Assembly (NCBI RefSeq): GCF_000689255.1
Contig: NZ_HG964446.1
Coordinates: forward strand, 2,410,057-2,474,056
Direction: 5' to 3'
DNA from: Mycobacterium triplex
Lineage (GTDB): Bacteria > Actinomycetota > Actinomycetes > Mycobacteriales > Mycobacteriaceae
Length of the DNA stretch: 64,000 bases
In this document: in pieces, positions 30,103-37,862 of the stretch
How the letters are laid out: each line of letters opens with the position of its first letter
Position numbering within the stretch: position 1 is the first letter of the stretch
Program-made: the position numbers and the translations under genes
Notes under the pieces: generated by a model
Told to the model about the DNA's origin: nothing
What the model saw: only the letters and a program-made list of their open reading frames with translations
The model's database searches: none

Positions 30103-31593
30103 ATGAACGACCGGTGCGTGCCGGCGCCGATGACGAGACGCGATCCCGCGGTGGCTGTCGTGGGAGCCGGCATGTCCGGTATGTGCATCGCAATTGCCTT
30201 GCTGCGCAACGGCATAACTGATATCACCGTCTATGAGAAGGCCGACGAGGTAGGCGGCACCTGGCGGGAGAACACCTATCCCGGTCTGGTCTGCGACATC
30301 CCCTCGCGGATTTACCAGTACAGCTTCGCGCGGAATCCGAGCTGGTCGCGTTTGTTCTCGCCGGGCGGTGAAATCCAGGCCTACTTTCGCGGCATCGCCG
30401 ACCAATATGGACTGCGCGACCGGATCCGGTTCGGCACCGAAATCGCCCATGCCCGTTTCGACGGCGGCCGATGGGTGCTGCGCACGGCTGCCGGCGAGGA
30501 GTCATCGTTCGACTTCCTGATCTCGGCCACCGGCGTGCTGCATCACCCGCGCCTGCCATCGATCGCCGGGCTGGACGAGTTCGGCGGCCCCGTCTTCCAT
30601 TCGGCACGCTGGGACCATGGCGTGGTGTTGCGGGGACGCCGAATCGCGGTGATCGGCAACGGATCCACCGGAGTCCAACTTGTCTGCGGGCTGGCCGGCG
30701 TCGCGGGCAAGGTGTTGACGTTCCAGCGCACCCCGCAATGGGTGCTGCGGCTGGTCAACCCGCACTACAGCAGGGTCACCGGAATCACCCGCCGCAAGAT
30801 GCCGTGGCTCGACGCGTTGGCGTACCGCATCTACAGCGCGGGATACGACTTCTTCTCGGTCGGACTGACCAAGCCGGGCCTGCGCCGGAAGATCATGGCG
30901 GCGCTGTGCCGCGCCAGCCTCTGGGAGATACGCGATCCGCAGTTGCGCCGGGCCCTGACCCCCGACTACACGCCGGCCTGCAAGCGACTGGTGATGTCGA
31001 ATGGCTTCTACCGGGCCATACAGCGCGACGACGTCGAGCTGGTGACCGCCGGCATCGACCACGTGGAGCAGCGCGGCATCGTCACCGCCGATGGCGTGCT
31101 GCACGAGGCCGACATCATGGTGCTGGCAACGGGATTCGACACACATGCGTTCTTCCGGCCGATGGAGCTGATCGGCCGCGACGGGATCTGCGCCAACGAC
31201 GTCTGGCGCGACGGTCCCCGCGCCTACCAAACCGTTGCGCTGTCCGGCTTTCCGAACTTCTTCATGATGCTCGGACCGCACAGTCCGGTGGGCAATCTCG
31301 CGCTGACCACCGTGGCCGAATCGCAGGCCGACCACATCGTGGGCTGGATCGAGCGCTGGCGCGCCGGCGAATTCGACACGATCGAGCCCACGGCCGCGGC
31401 GACCGAGCGGTTCAACGCGAAGCTGCGTGCCGCGATGCCCGACACCGTGTGGACCACCGGCTGCAGCAGCTGGTACCTCAACAAGGACGGCATGCCCGAG
31501 GTGTGGCCCCTCACGCCGGCCGAACACCGCTGGATGCTGGCAAAACCCGACCCCGCCCAGTACGACTTGCGCCGCGACGTGGCGGCCCACTGA
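30103..31593 (+). CDS. Flavin-binding monooxygenase, Baeyer-Villiger type
   Basis: A 496-residue FAD/NADPH monooxygenase that would insert oxygen next to a ketone or oxidise a soft heteroatom. The FAD Rossmann motif is VVGAGMSGMC (residues 19-28). The Baeyer-Villiger fingerprint F-x-G-x3-H-x3-W is met by FGGPVFHSARW, with D instead of P after the Trp. The NADPH Rossmann motif is AVIGNGSTGVQ, and ATGFDTHAF closes the FAD site. It resembles the EthA/MymA group of mycobacteria. Substrate unknown. First gene of a same-strand run through 35492; the next gene starts after 123 bases. Confidence 0.9.
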   Translation: MNDRCVPAPMTRRDPAVAVVGAGMSGMCIAIALLRNGITDITVYEKADEVGGTWRENTYPGLVCDIPSRIYQYSFARNPSWSRLFSPGGEIQAYFRGIADQYGLRDRIRFGTEIAHARFDGGRWVLRTAAGEESSFDFLISATGVLHHPRLPSIAGLDEFGGPVFHSARWDHGVVLRGRRIAVIGNGSTGVQLVCGLAGVAGKVLTFQRTPQWVLRLVNPHYSRVTGITRRKMPWLDALAYRIYSAGYDFFSVGLTKPGLRRKIMAALCRASLWEIRDPQLRRALTPDYTPACKRLVMSNGFYRAIQRDDVELVTAGIDHVEQRGIVTADGVLHEADIMVLATGFDTHAFFRPMELIGRDGICANDVWRDGPRAYQTVALSGFPNFFMMLGPHSPVGNLALTTVAESQADHIVGWIERWRAGEFDTIEPTAAATERFNAKLRAAMPDTVWTTGCSSWYLNKDGMPEVWPLTPAEHRWMLAKPDPAQYDLRRDVAAH

Positions 31594-31716
31594 CGATGAA
31601 GCGACAGAAACCCGGTACCGGCGGTTTCGCATATTCGTGTCGCGAACTTATACTTGCCCTGCCCGATGTTCACCGAGACGACTCTTGTCGGGGTAAACGC
31701 GCAGCTAGGGGGCCAC

Positions 31717-32625
31717 ATGTTCACCGTCGACGACCAGGCCGCGGGCCCACATGACCCATCGCTGGACCACGAGCGTCTTGTGCTCGAGGCGCGTGACGTG
31801 GCCTTCGACTGGGCGACGCTACCGGTGCACTACGTGCCCGGCGAGCCGTTCACCACGCACATGCTCAACGTCCTGCACCTGCTGCTGCCCGCGGGTGAGG
31901 AGTTCTTCGTCGAGGTGTTCAAACGCGCGCTCCCACTGATCCGCGACGACCAGTTGCGGCTGGACGTGCAGGGCTTCATCGGCCAGGAGGCGGTGCATTC
32001 GCAGGCGCACTCGGGCGTGCTCGCCCGGTTCGAGGCGCGGGGTATCGACGTGACGCCCTACACCGGCCAGATCAGGTGGATGTTCGAGAAAGCGCTGGGG
32101 CCGAAGCCCGGGTGGAGCAAACGGCGCCAGGACCGCTGGCTGGCCGAGCAGGTCTCGTTCGTCTCCGCGATCGAGCACTACACCGCCATCCTGGGCGAGT
32201 GGATCCTGGACACCCCGGCGCACGACGAGATCGGCACCGACCCGGTGATGCTGGACATGCTGCGCTGGCATGGTGCCGAAGAAGTCGAGCACAAGGCGGT
32301 GGCCTTCGACACCATGAAGCATCTGCGGGCCGGGTATTGGCGGCGGGTGCGCGCACAGCTGGTGGTCTCGCCGGCGATGTTGCTGCTGTGGATTCGCGGT
32401 GTGCGGTACCTGTATTCGGTGGACCCGCTGTTGCCGCCGGGCACCAAGCCGCGCTGGCGCGACTACGTCAAAGCGGCCCGCCGGGGGCTGCTGCCCGGCC
32501 CGCTACGATTCCTGCGTGGTATCGCCGATTACTACCGGCCGGGCTTCCACCCCTCGCAACTGGGCGGGCTTGGGCGAGCGGTCGACTATCTGGCCGTCTC
32601 TCCTGCAGCAAGGGCATCGCACTGA
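31717..32625 (+). CDS. PF10118-type protein with diiron ligand pattern
   Basis: A 302-residue protein of the family labelled predicted metal-dependent hydrolase (PF10118). The helical ferritin-like ligand set is visible: Glu61/62 in AGEEFFVEVF, E91-x-x-H94 in GQEAVHSQAH, Glu153 in SAIEHYTAILGEW and E189-x-x-H192 in GAEEVEHKAV. This E, ExxH, E, ExxH order is that of diiron oxygenases rather than classical hydrolases. The ATG at 31717 has AGGGGG 5 bases upstream and is preferred to 31654. The next gene follows after 3 bases. It may be an oxygenase served by the reductase two genes downstream (inference). Confidence 0.82.
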   Translation: MFTVDDQAAGPHDPSLDHERLVLEARDVAFDWATLPVHYVPGEPFTTHMLNVLHLLLPAGEEFFVEVFKRALPLIRDDQLRLDVQGFIGQEAVHSQAHSGVLARFEARGIDVTPYTGQIRWMFEKALGPKPGWSKRRQDRWLAEQVSFVSAIEHYTAILGEWILDTPAHDEIGTDPVMLDMLRWHGAEEVEHKAVAFDTMKHLRAGYWRRVRAQLVVSPAMLLLWIRGVRYLYSVDPLLPPGTKPRWRDYVKAARRGLLPGPLRFLRGIADYYRPGFHPSQLGGLGRAVDYLAVSPAARASH

Positions 32626-32628
32626 TCT

Positions 32629-34395
32629 ATGACCATCAACTTCGGATTCACCGCATCCAACGGTGTGGCCCTGGCCGTCCATCGCTACACCGAAATCGAC
32701 CCGGCGCGACCGACCATCCTGGCCATTCACGGCTGGCCCGACAACCACCACGTCTGGGATCCGGTCGCCGAGGAGTTCGCGCAGAACTACGCGGGCCGGT
32801 ACAACTTCGTCGCCTACGATGTCCGCGGGGCGGGCGAATCATCGCGTCCGGCAAAGCAATCCGGGTATGCGTTCGAGCATCTGGTGTCCGATCTCGGCGC
32901 GGTGATCGACAGCCTCGGGGTCGAGCGGGTCCACCTGCTGGCCCACGACTGGGGCTCGATTCAGGCCTGGGCGGCCATCACCGACGAATCGGTGATGGAC
33001 AAGATCGCCTCGTTCACCTCGATCTCGGGCCCGCATCTGCAGTACGCGGGCAGGTTCTTGCGCTCGGCTCGCAATCCCCGGATGCTGGCCCAGGTCGCCG
33101 GACAGCTGATGGCGTCGACCTACATCGGCTTCTTTCTGTGCCCGGGCGTGCCGGAAGCCGCGTTCCATTCCGGCATCGGCGTGAAAGTCGTTGAGGCCGT
33201 GGAACGCATCGGCCGATCGAGCACGCGCAGTCAGCGCCGCCCGACGCCGCGGTCGATCGCCGACTATGTCAACGGGTTGAACCTGTACCGGGCCAACATG
33301 CCCTCGCCGATGCTGATGCCGGGACGCGAACTGCCCAAGACCAACGTCGCGGTCCAGGTGCTCGTGCCGCGCATGGACCTCTTCGTGACGCCCGCTCTGC
33401 AGCGCTTCACCGGCGCCATTCCCGCTGGGGGAAGGGTGGTTTCGATCGAGGGCGGTCACTGGGTGGTGACGTCGCGTCCCGACGTCGTGGCCCGGCTGAC
33501 CAGTGAGTGGATCGACCGCAGCGTCGCCGGCACCCTCACCGCCGGTGAGCCCTCGGTACGGGGCGGCCCGCACGAGATAGGGGGCAAGCTCGCGTTGATC
33601 ACCGGCGCGGGTGCCGGAATCGGCCGGGCCACCGCGGTGGAACTGGCCCGTCACGGCGCCCGCAAGGTGATCATCGTCGATCGAAACCTGGACGCGGCCA
33701 ACGAAACCGCGGACGCCGTTCGCGCCGCGTGCGCCGAGGCCGTGGTGTACCAGGCCGACGTCAGCGACGAAGACGCGATGAATGACCTTGCCGGACAGGT
33801 ACTCAACGACCATGGCGTGGTCGACATCCTGGTGAACAATGCCGGGATCGGGATGGCGGGCCGGTTCCTGGAGACCAGCCCGGCAAACTGGGAGGACATC
33901 ATCGGGGTCAACCTGCGCGGTGTGATCTCCGGCAGCCGGGCGTTCGGCGCGCAGATGGTCGAGCGTGGCGAGGGCGGCGCGATCATCAACGTGGCCTCCG
34001 CGTCGGCATTTCTACCGTCGAAGTCCATGGTCGCCTACAGCACCACGAAGGCGGCGGTGCTGGGGTTCAGCGAATCGCTGCGGGCCGACTTCGCCGACGA
34101 GGGCATCACCGTCACCGCGGTGTGTCCCGGATTCGTCAACACCGATATCGCCAAAAATACCGTCTACGCCGGGATGTCGGACGACGAGCAGGAGCGCGCC
34201 CGGGACAAGGCCGACAGGGCCTACCGGCGCCGCAACTACACCCCGGAGGCCGTCGCCGAGGCGATCGTCAAGGCCATCAAGACCGGCCCCGCGGTGTTGC
34301 CGGTCGCCGCGGAATCCAGGATCGGCTACGCGATGCGCCGGATCAGCCCGTCGGCGATCCGGCTGCTGGCGCGGTTGGACATTCGGCCGACGTAA
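32629..34395 (+). CDS. Epoxide hydrolase-like alpha/beta hydrolase fused to short-chain dehydrogenase (EphD-like)
   Basis: A 588-residue two-domain protein with the EphD (Rv2214c) architecture. Residues 1-300 are an alpha/beta hydrolase with oxyanion motif IHGWPDN, nucleophile Asp107 in LAHDWGSIQAW and a His in EGGHWVV. Residues about 318-588 are an SDR with TGAGAGIGRATA, VNNAG and the Ser/Tyr/Lys triad in NVASASAF and AYSTTKAAV. EphD acts on mycolic-acid epoxide or keto intermediates. This copy is a paralogue at a different locus, inside a putative oxidation operon: 3 bases after the diiron-type gene and 20 before the reductase. Confidence 0.9.
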   Translation: MTINFGFTASNGVALAVHRYTEIDPARPTILAIHGWPDNHHVWDPVAEEFAQNYAGRYNFVAYDVRGAGESSRPAKQSGYAFEHLVSDLGAVIDSLGVERVHLLAHDWGSIQAWAAITDESVMDKIASFTSISGPHLQYAGRFLRSARNPRMLAQVAGQLMASTYIGFFLCPGVPEAAFHSGIGVKVVEAVERIGRSSTRSQRRPTPRSIADYVNGLNLYRANMPSPMLMPGRELPKTNVAVQVLVPRMDLFVTPALQRFTGAIPAGGRVVSIEGGHWVVTSRPDVVARLTSEWIDRSVAGTLTAGEPSVRGGPHEIGGKLALITGAGAGIGRATAVELARHGARKVIIVDRNLDAANETADAVRAACAEAVVYQADVSDEDAMNDLAGQVLNDHGVVDILVNNAGIGMAGRFLETSPANWEDIIGVNLRGVISGSRAFGAQMVERGEGGAIINVASASAFLPSKSMVAYSTTKAAVLGFSESLRADFADEGITVTAVCPGFVNTDIAKNTVYAGMSDDEQERARDKADRAYRRRNYTPEAVAEAIVKAIKTGPAVLPVAAESRIGYAMRRISPSAIRLLARLDIRPT

Positions 34396-34415
34396 GCAGG
34401 GCGGGGGATTTACCT

Positions 34416-35492
34416 GTGCGGGAAAGCGTTTGGACCAGCCGGCCGGCCGACCTCTACGGCCGGCGCGACCGGGACCGGCTCGGCGCAGTGCTGTGGGGGA
34501 TCCGGGTGCTGTTCGACGGATTCAGCTCGGTGTCACGCTGGGAGCCCTCGCGGATCAAGCCGGTGCGGCGCACCCTGTCCGCCGTCGTCACCAAACGCGA
34601 ACTCGTCGCACCCGACGTGGTCGCGTTGACGCTGGCCGACCCGGACGGCGGGTTGCTGCCGTCGTGGACCCCCGGAGGCCATATCGATGTATTGCTGCCC
34701 TCGGGGCGACGACGCCAGTACTCGTTGTGCGGTCCGCCCGGGCGGCGCACCGACTACCGCATCGCCGTGCGCCGGATCCCCGACGGCGGCGGCGGTTCGA
34801 TCGAGATGCACGACGCGTACCGCGTGGGCGACACATGTGAGTTCGAAGGTCCGCGTAACGCCTTCTATCTCGGCACGTCCGAGCGTGAGGTGTTGTTCGT
34901 GATCGGCGGCATCGGCGTGACCCCGATTCTGCCGATGATCCAGGTGGCCCAGCAGCGCGGAATCGATTGGCGGGCAATCTATGCCGGACGCGGCCTGGAA
35001 TACATGCCGTTTCTGGACGAAGTGGTGGCGGTGGCACCGGACCGGGTGACGGTTTGGGCCGACGATGAACGCGGCCGCTGCGCCGGGGTCGACGACCTGC
35101 TGCTCGGGGCCGGGCCCGCCACAGCCGTCTACGTGTGCGGCCCGGCCGGCATGCTCGAGGCGGTTCGGTTGGCCCGCAACGAACACGCCGACGCGCCTCT
35201 GCATTACGAGCGGTTCAGCCCCCCACCGGTCGTCGATGGGGTTGCGTTCGAACTCGAGCTCGCACGGTCGCAGCGGCTGCTGCGTGTTCCGGCCAATAGG
35301 TCTGCGCTGGACGTGATGCGCGACCTCGACCCGACGACCCCGTACTCCTGCCAGCAGGGCTTCTGCGGGACGTGCAAGGTCAAAGTGCTTGCCGGACAGG
35401 TCGATCACCGCGGGCGCGCGGCCGTGGGTGACGACGAGATGCTCGTCTGCGTGTCGCGGGCCAAGGCGGACCGGCTCGTCGTCGACGCCTGA
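34416..35492 (+). CDS. Ferredoxin-type oxidoreductase with C-terminal 2Fe-2S domain (Rv2776c-like)
   Basis: A 358-residue phthalate-dioxygenase-reductase-type electron-transfer protein. A flavin domain (GGHIDVLLPSG, RQYSLCGPP) is followed by a pyridine-nucleotide domain (FVIGGIGVTPILPMI, VYVCGPAGMLEAV) and a plant-type ferredoxin domain with C312-x4-C317-x2-C320-x24-C345. It would pass electrons from NAD(P)H to an oxygenase. GTG at 34416 has GCGGGGGA about 8 bases upstream. It ends the run of four genes; the diiron-type protein is the obvious nearby acceptor, and the Rieske oxygenase at 36828 is another. Confidence 0.9.
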   Translation: MRESVWTSRPADLYGRRDRDRLGAVLWGIRVLFDGFSSVSRWEPSRIKPVRRTLSAVVTKRELVAPDVVALTLADPDGGLLPSWTPGGHIDVLLPSGRRRQYSLCGPPGRRTDYRIAVRRIPDGGGGSIEMHDAYRVGDTCEFEGPRNAFYLGTSEREVLFVIGGIGVTPILPMIQVAQQRGIDWRAIYAGRGLEYMPFLDEVVAVAPDRVTVWADDERGRCAGVDDLLLGAGPATAVYVCGPAGMLEAVRLARNEHADAPLHYERFSPPPVVDGVAFELELARSQRLLRVPANRSALDVMRDLDPTTPYSCQQGFCGTCKVKVLAGQVDHRGRAAVGDDEMLVCVSRAKADRLVVDA

Positions 35493-35496
35493 ACGC

Positions 35497-36018
35497 TCAG
35501 CATTCGGGTGCTGGTCGGCGACGCCGATAACCCACGTGGGACACACTCACACCGGGCAGCGGCTCCCAGACCAGGGTGCGGCCGTCGATCTGAAAGTCGT
35601 TGTCCTCATAGAATTTTCGCGCCACGTCGTTTTTCTCCGCACACCACAGCACCACGTCGCCCGACGAGGTGCGCACCGCCTTGTTGAGCAGCCGCACGCC
35701 GACGCCGAGTCCCTTGGCTTCGTCCGCGGTGTAGAGGGCGTCGATCTGCACGTCATCGGTGGCGGTGGCTTCGGGCCCGAAGACCGTCATTCCCAGCAGC
35801 TTGCCGCGGGCCTCGGCAACCCACATGCCCCACCCCGGCTGCATCAGCGCCTCCGGGTATTTCACGGTGGCCCACAATTTCGGTGTCGCGATCAGGTCGA
35901 GCAGGTAATCGTCCAGAATTCCGGCGAAGGACCGCCGCCACACCGGATAGTGCATCGCCGCGACCTTCTCGAAATCGCTTGGTCCGGCCCGGCGGATGCT
36001 GACGTCCTTCGATTTCAC
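35497..36018 (-). CDS. GNAT-family N-acetyltransferase (Rv2775-like)
   Basis: A 173-residue GNAT fold: VSIRRAGPSDFEKVAAMH at the N-terminus, VQIDALYTADEAKGLGVGVRLL for the acetyl-CoA-binding motif A (the usual R/Q-x-x-G-x-G/A is modified to AKGLGVGV) and NDVARKFYEDNDF as motif B. Acceptor unknown. GTG start, likely leaderless: TAAGGT ends 6 bases upstream. It converges with the reductase gene, 4 bases between stops. Confidence 0.85.
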   Translation of the reverse strand: MKSKDVSIRRAGPSDFEKVAAMHYPVWRRSFAGILDDYLLDLIATPKLWATVKYPEALMQPGWGMWVAEARGKLLGMTVFGPEATATDDVQIDALYTADEAKGLGVGVRLLNKAVRTSSGDVVLWCAEKNDVARKFYEDNDFQIDGRTLVWEPLPGVSVSHVGYRRRRPAPEC

Positions 36019-36024
36019 AGGGCC

Positions 36025-36030
36025 ACCTTA
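36025..36030 (-). promoter_or_regulatory. Candidate -10 (TAAGGT) for leaderless GNAT gene
   Basis: TANNNT hexamer on the minus strand ending 6 bases before the GTG at 36018; it lies just outside the 3' end of the TetR gene on the same strand. Confidence 0.5.
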
Positions 36031-36033
36031 AGG

Positions 36034-36699
36034 TCATTGCCGCCGGGAATGCTCGAGATAGGCGACCAGCGCATTGGTCAGACCTCGCCGGGCCATATCG
36101 AGGTCGGCGTACGAGCCGAGTTGACGCTCGGACACCAGGCCACGCATCGCGCCGGGAATCAGCGCGGCCACCTCGCGAACCCGGTCCGGGTCGACGTCGA
36201 GCCCGGCGAAGGCGTTCTGACAGGTTTCCAGCCAGCTCTTGCCCCAGGAGAACAACTCCGCGGCGGTGCGCGGGTAGAGGCGCTCCAGCTCGTCGGGGTC
36301 GCGGGGGAGGGCGGCGCGCAGATTCTCGATCGCGCGTGAATCCGGTGACGCCAGACCGCGGTACAGGGTTTCGATGATGGCGCTGACGCGCTCGCGCAGC
36401 GGTGCGTTCGGTGGGACCGGAGTCGACAAGGAGGAGAACGTCGCCGCGCGTCGCTCGGCGGTGCGGTGCAGCACGGCCGCCCAGAACCCGTCGGTGTCGC
36501 CGAACTGATACTGCACCGCGCCCCAGGTGGCGCCGATGTCCTTGGCGATGCGATTGGCCGACACCGAGCCCGGCTCGCCCGAGCCCAGCGACCGCAACGC
36601 GGCCTCGAGCATGTTCTCCCGGGTTGCGCTGCCGCGCCGGTTCGGCCGCCGGCCCACGATCCCGGCCTCCGAAACGTGCCTGGTAGCCCGCTGCGCCAT
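36034..36699 (-). CDS. TetR-family transcriptional regulator
   Basis: A 221-residue TetR-type protein. The N-terminal HTH runs from NMLEAALRSL through SANRIAKDIGATWGAVQYQFG, with the recognition helix at WGAVQYQF. The C-terminal ligand domain is unassigned. Divergent from the Rieske oxygenase gene at 36828, so it probably represses that operon. ATG at 36699; a TAGGAT hexamer ends 6 bases upstream. An imperfect palindrome at 36744-36762 lies between the two promoters. Confidence 0.9.
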   Translation of the reverse strand: MAQRATRHVSEAGIVGRRPNRRGSATRENMLEAALRSLGSGEPGSVSANRIAKDIGATWGAVQYQFGDTDGFWAAVLHRTAERRAATFSSLSTPVPPNAPLRERVSAIIETLYRGLASPDSRAIENLRAALPRDPDELERLYPRTAAELFSWGKSWLETCQNAFAGLDVDPDRVREVAALIPGAMRGLVSERQLGSYADLDMARRGLTNALVAYLEHSRRQ

Positions 36700-36705
36700 C
36701 GGCCG

Positions 36706-36711
36706 ATCCTA
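36706..36711 (-). promoter_or_regulatory. Candidate -10 (TAGGAT) for leaderless TetR gene
   Basis: TANNNT hexamer on the minus strand ending 6 bases before the ATG at 36699. Confidence 0.5.
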
Positions 36712-36743
36712 ATCGATGGCTTGCGTGCCGCGGCCGGGCCAAC

Positions 36744-36762
36744 TACTTTTTCATAGAAGGTA
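36744..36762. promoter_or_regulatory. Candidate TetR operator
   Basis: TACTTTTTCATAGAAGGTA, an imperfect 19-bp palindrome (6 of 9 pairs match, outer TAC/GTA perfect) in an AT-rich patch between the divergent TetR and Rieske genes. Location is the main argument. Confidence 0.35.
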
Positions 36763-36785
36763 CTGTGATTGTTGGCCGGCGCCGC

Positions 36786-36791
36786 TATCAT
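36786..36791 (+). promoter_or_regulatory. Candidate -10 (TATCAT) for the Rieske operon
   Basis: TANNNT hexamer followed by a short leader with GAGGAGG (about 36799-36805). Unlike its neighbours this transcript would be leadered. No clear -35. Confidence 0.4.
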
Positions 36792-36814
36792 TCGTTGCGA
36801 GGAGGACAGCTCTG

Positions 36815-36835
36815 ATGGCTGAGTTCGATGGCTAA
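36815..36835 (+). other. Six-codon micro-ORF overlapping the Rieske gene start
   Basis: The ATG at 36815, about 9 bases after GGAGGA and so the best-placed start for that ribosome site, opens ATG GCT GAG TTC GAT GGC TAA. It encodes six residues and ends 5 bases past the A-T-G of the Rieske gene (36828) in another frame. It may couple initiation at 36828, or mark a recent indel that cut a longer N-terminus. Confidence 0.4.
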
Positions 36836-37862
36836 GCCGCCGTTGTCGATGAAGCCGACCGGATGGTTCCAGGTCGCCTGGTCCGGGGAGATCGGCGTCG
36901 GGGACGTCCACAAGATGAAGTACTTCGACACCGAAATGGTCGCCTGGCGGGCCGACTCCGGCCGGCTCACCGTGATGAACGCGTATTGCGAACATCTGGG
37001 GGCGCATCTGGGCTACGGCGGCAAGGTCGTCGGCGAGGTCTTACAGTGCCCGTTCCACGGTTGGCAGTGGAGTCATGAGGGCCGCAACGTGTGCATCCCG
37101 TATCAGGACCGGCCAAACCGCGGCCGTCGGGTGCGTACCTATCCCGTGGTGGAGCGCAACGAGTCGGTCTACATCTGGCACGACGTGCAGCGTCGCGAGC
37201 CGTTCTTCGACGTTCCGGACGTGTTTGCCGCGTTCGGCGACGGCAGCAGTTGCGACGACTACTACCCACAGCAACGGCTGTACCGCGCCGGCCTGGAGCT
37301 GCACCCGCAGTACGTGCTGGAAAACGGGGTGGACTTCGCGCACTTCAAGTACGTGCACAACACGCCGATCGTGCCGGTGTTCACCCGGCACGACTTCGGC
37401 GAGCCGGTGTCGTTCGTGGACTTCACCATCACCTTCGAAGGCGACGACGGGCAGCGGATCGAAGACGTCAACAGCGGCGTCGAGGCGATCAACGGCGGGC
37501 TGGGCATCGCGGTGACCAAAAGCTGGGGCATGGTCGACAACCGCACCATTTCGGCGATCACCCCGGTCGACGAGTGCACCTCCGATGTCCGGTTCATGGT
37601 TTACATCGGCCGCACGCCGCACAAAGATCCGGTTCGCGCCCAGACCAAGGCCGCCGAGTTCGGCCGAGAAGTCATCCGGCAGTTCGAGCAGGACATCGAA
37701 ATCTGGTGCCACCAGCGGTATTCGGATCCGCCCGCGCTGGCCGCCGACGAATACGAGGGGTTTACGGCAATCCGCAAGTGGGCCAAGCAGTTCTATCCCG
37801 ACGGCATCGGTGGCAGCGCCGCCGAAGTGTACGCAGCATCCCAGAAAGGCTCAATGCAATGA
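36828..37862 (+). CDS. Rieske non-heme iron oxygenase, KshA-like
   Basis: A 344-residue oxygenase component. The N-terminal Rieske 2Fe-2S centre has C54-x-H56 (YCEHLGAH) and C74-x2-H77 (CPFHGWQW). The catalytic iron site has H172 and H177 in VDFAHFKYVH and Asp289 in EQDIEIW, matching the KshA group that hydroxylates sterol-type rings. It needs a reductase; the Rv2776c-like protein 1.3 kb away is one candidate. The ATG at 36828 is 23 bases from GAGGAGG, and a micro-ORF intervenes. The 3' end overlaps the next gene by 4 bases. Confidence 0.9.
   Translation: MAKPPLSMKPTGWFQVAWSGEIGVGDVHKMKYFDTEMVAWRADSGRLTVMNAYCEHLGAHLGYGGKVVGEVLQCPFHGWQWSHEGRNVCIPYQDRPNRGRRVRTYPVVERNESVYIWHDVQRREPFFDVPDVFAAFGDGSSCDDYYPQQRLYRAGLELHPQYVLENGVDFAHFKYVHNTPIVPVFTRHDFGEPVSFVDFTITFEGDDGQRIEDVNSGVEAINGGLGIAVTKSWGMVDNRTISAITPVDECTSDVRFMVYIGRTPHKDPVRAQTKAAEFGREVIRQFEQDIEIWCHQRYSDPPALAADEYEGFTAIRKWAKQFYPDGIGGSAAEVYAASQKGSMQ

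Noticed and set aside
34122..34415. Longer N-terminus for the Rv2776c-like reductase
   Set aside because: It would overlap most of the SDR C-terminus; the GTG at 34416 has a good ribosome site and begins at family-like sequence.
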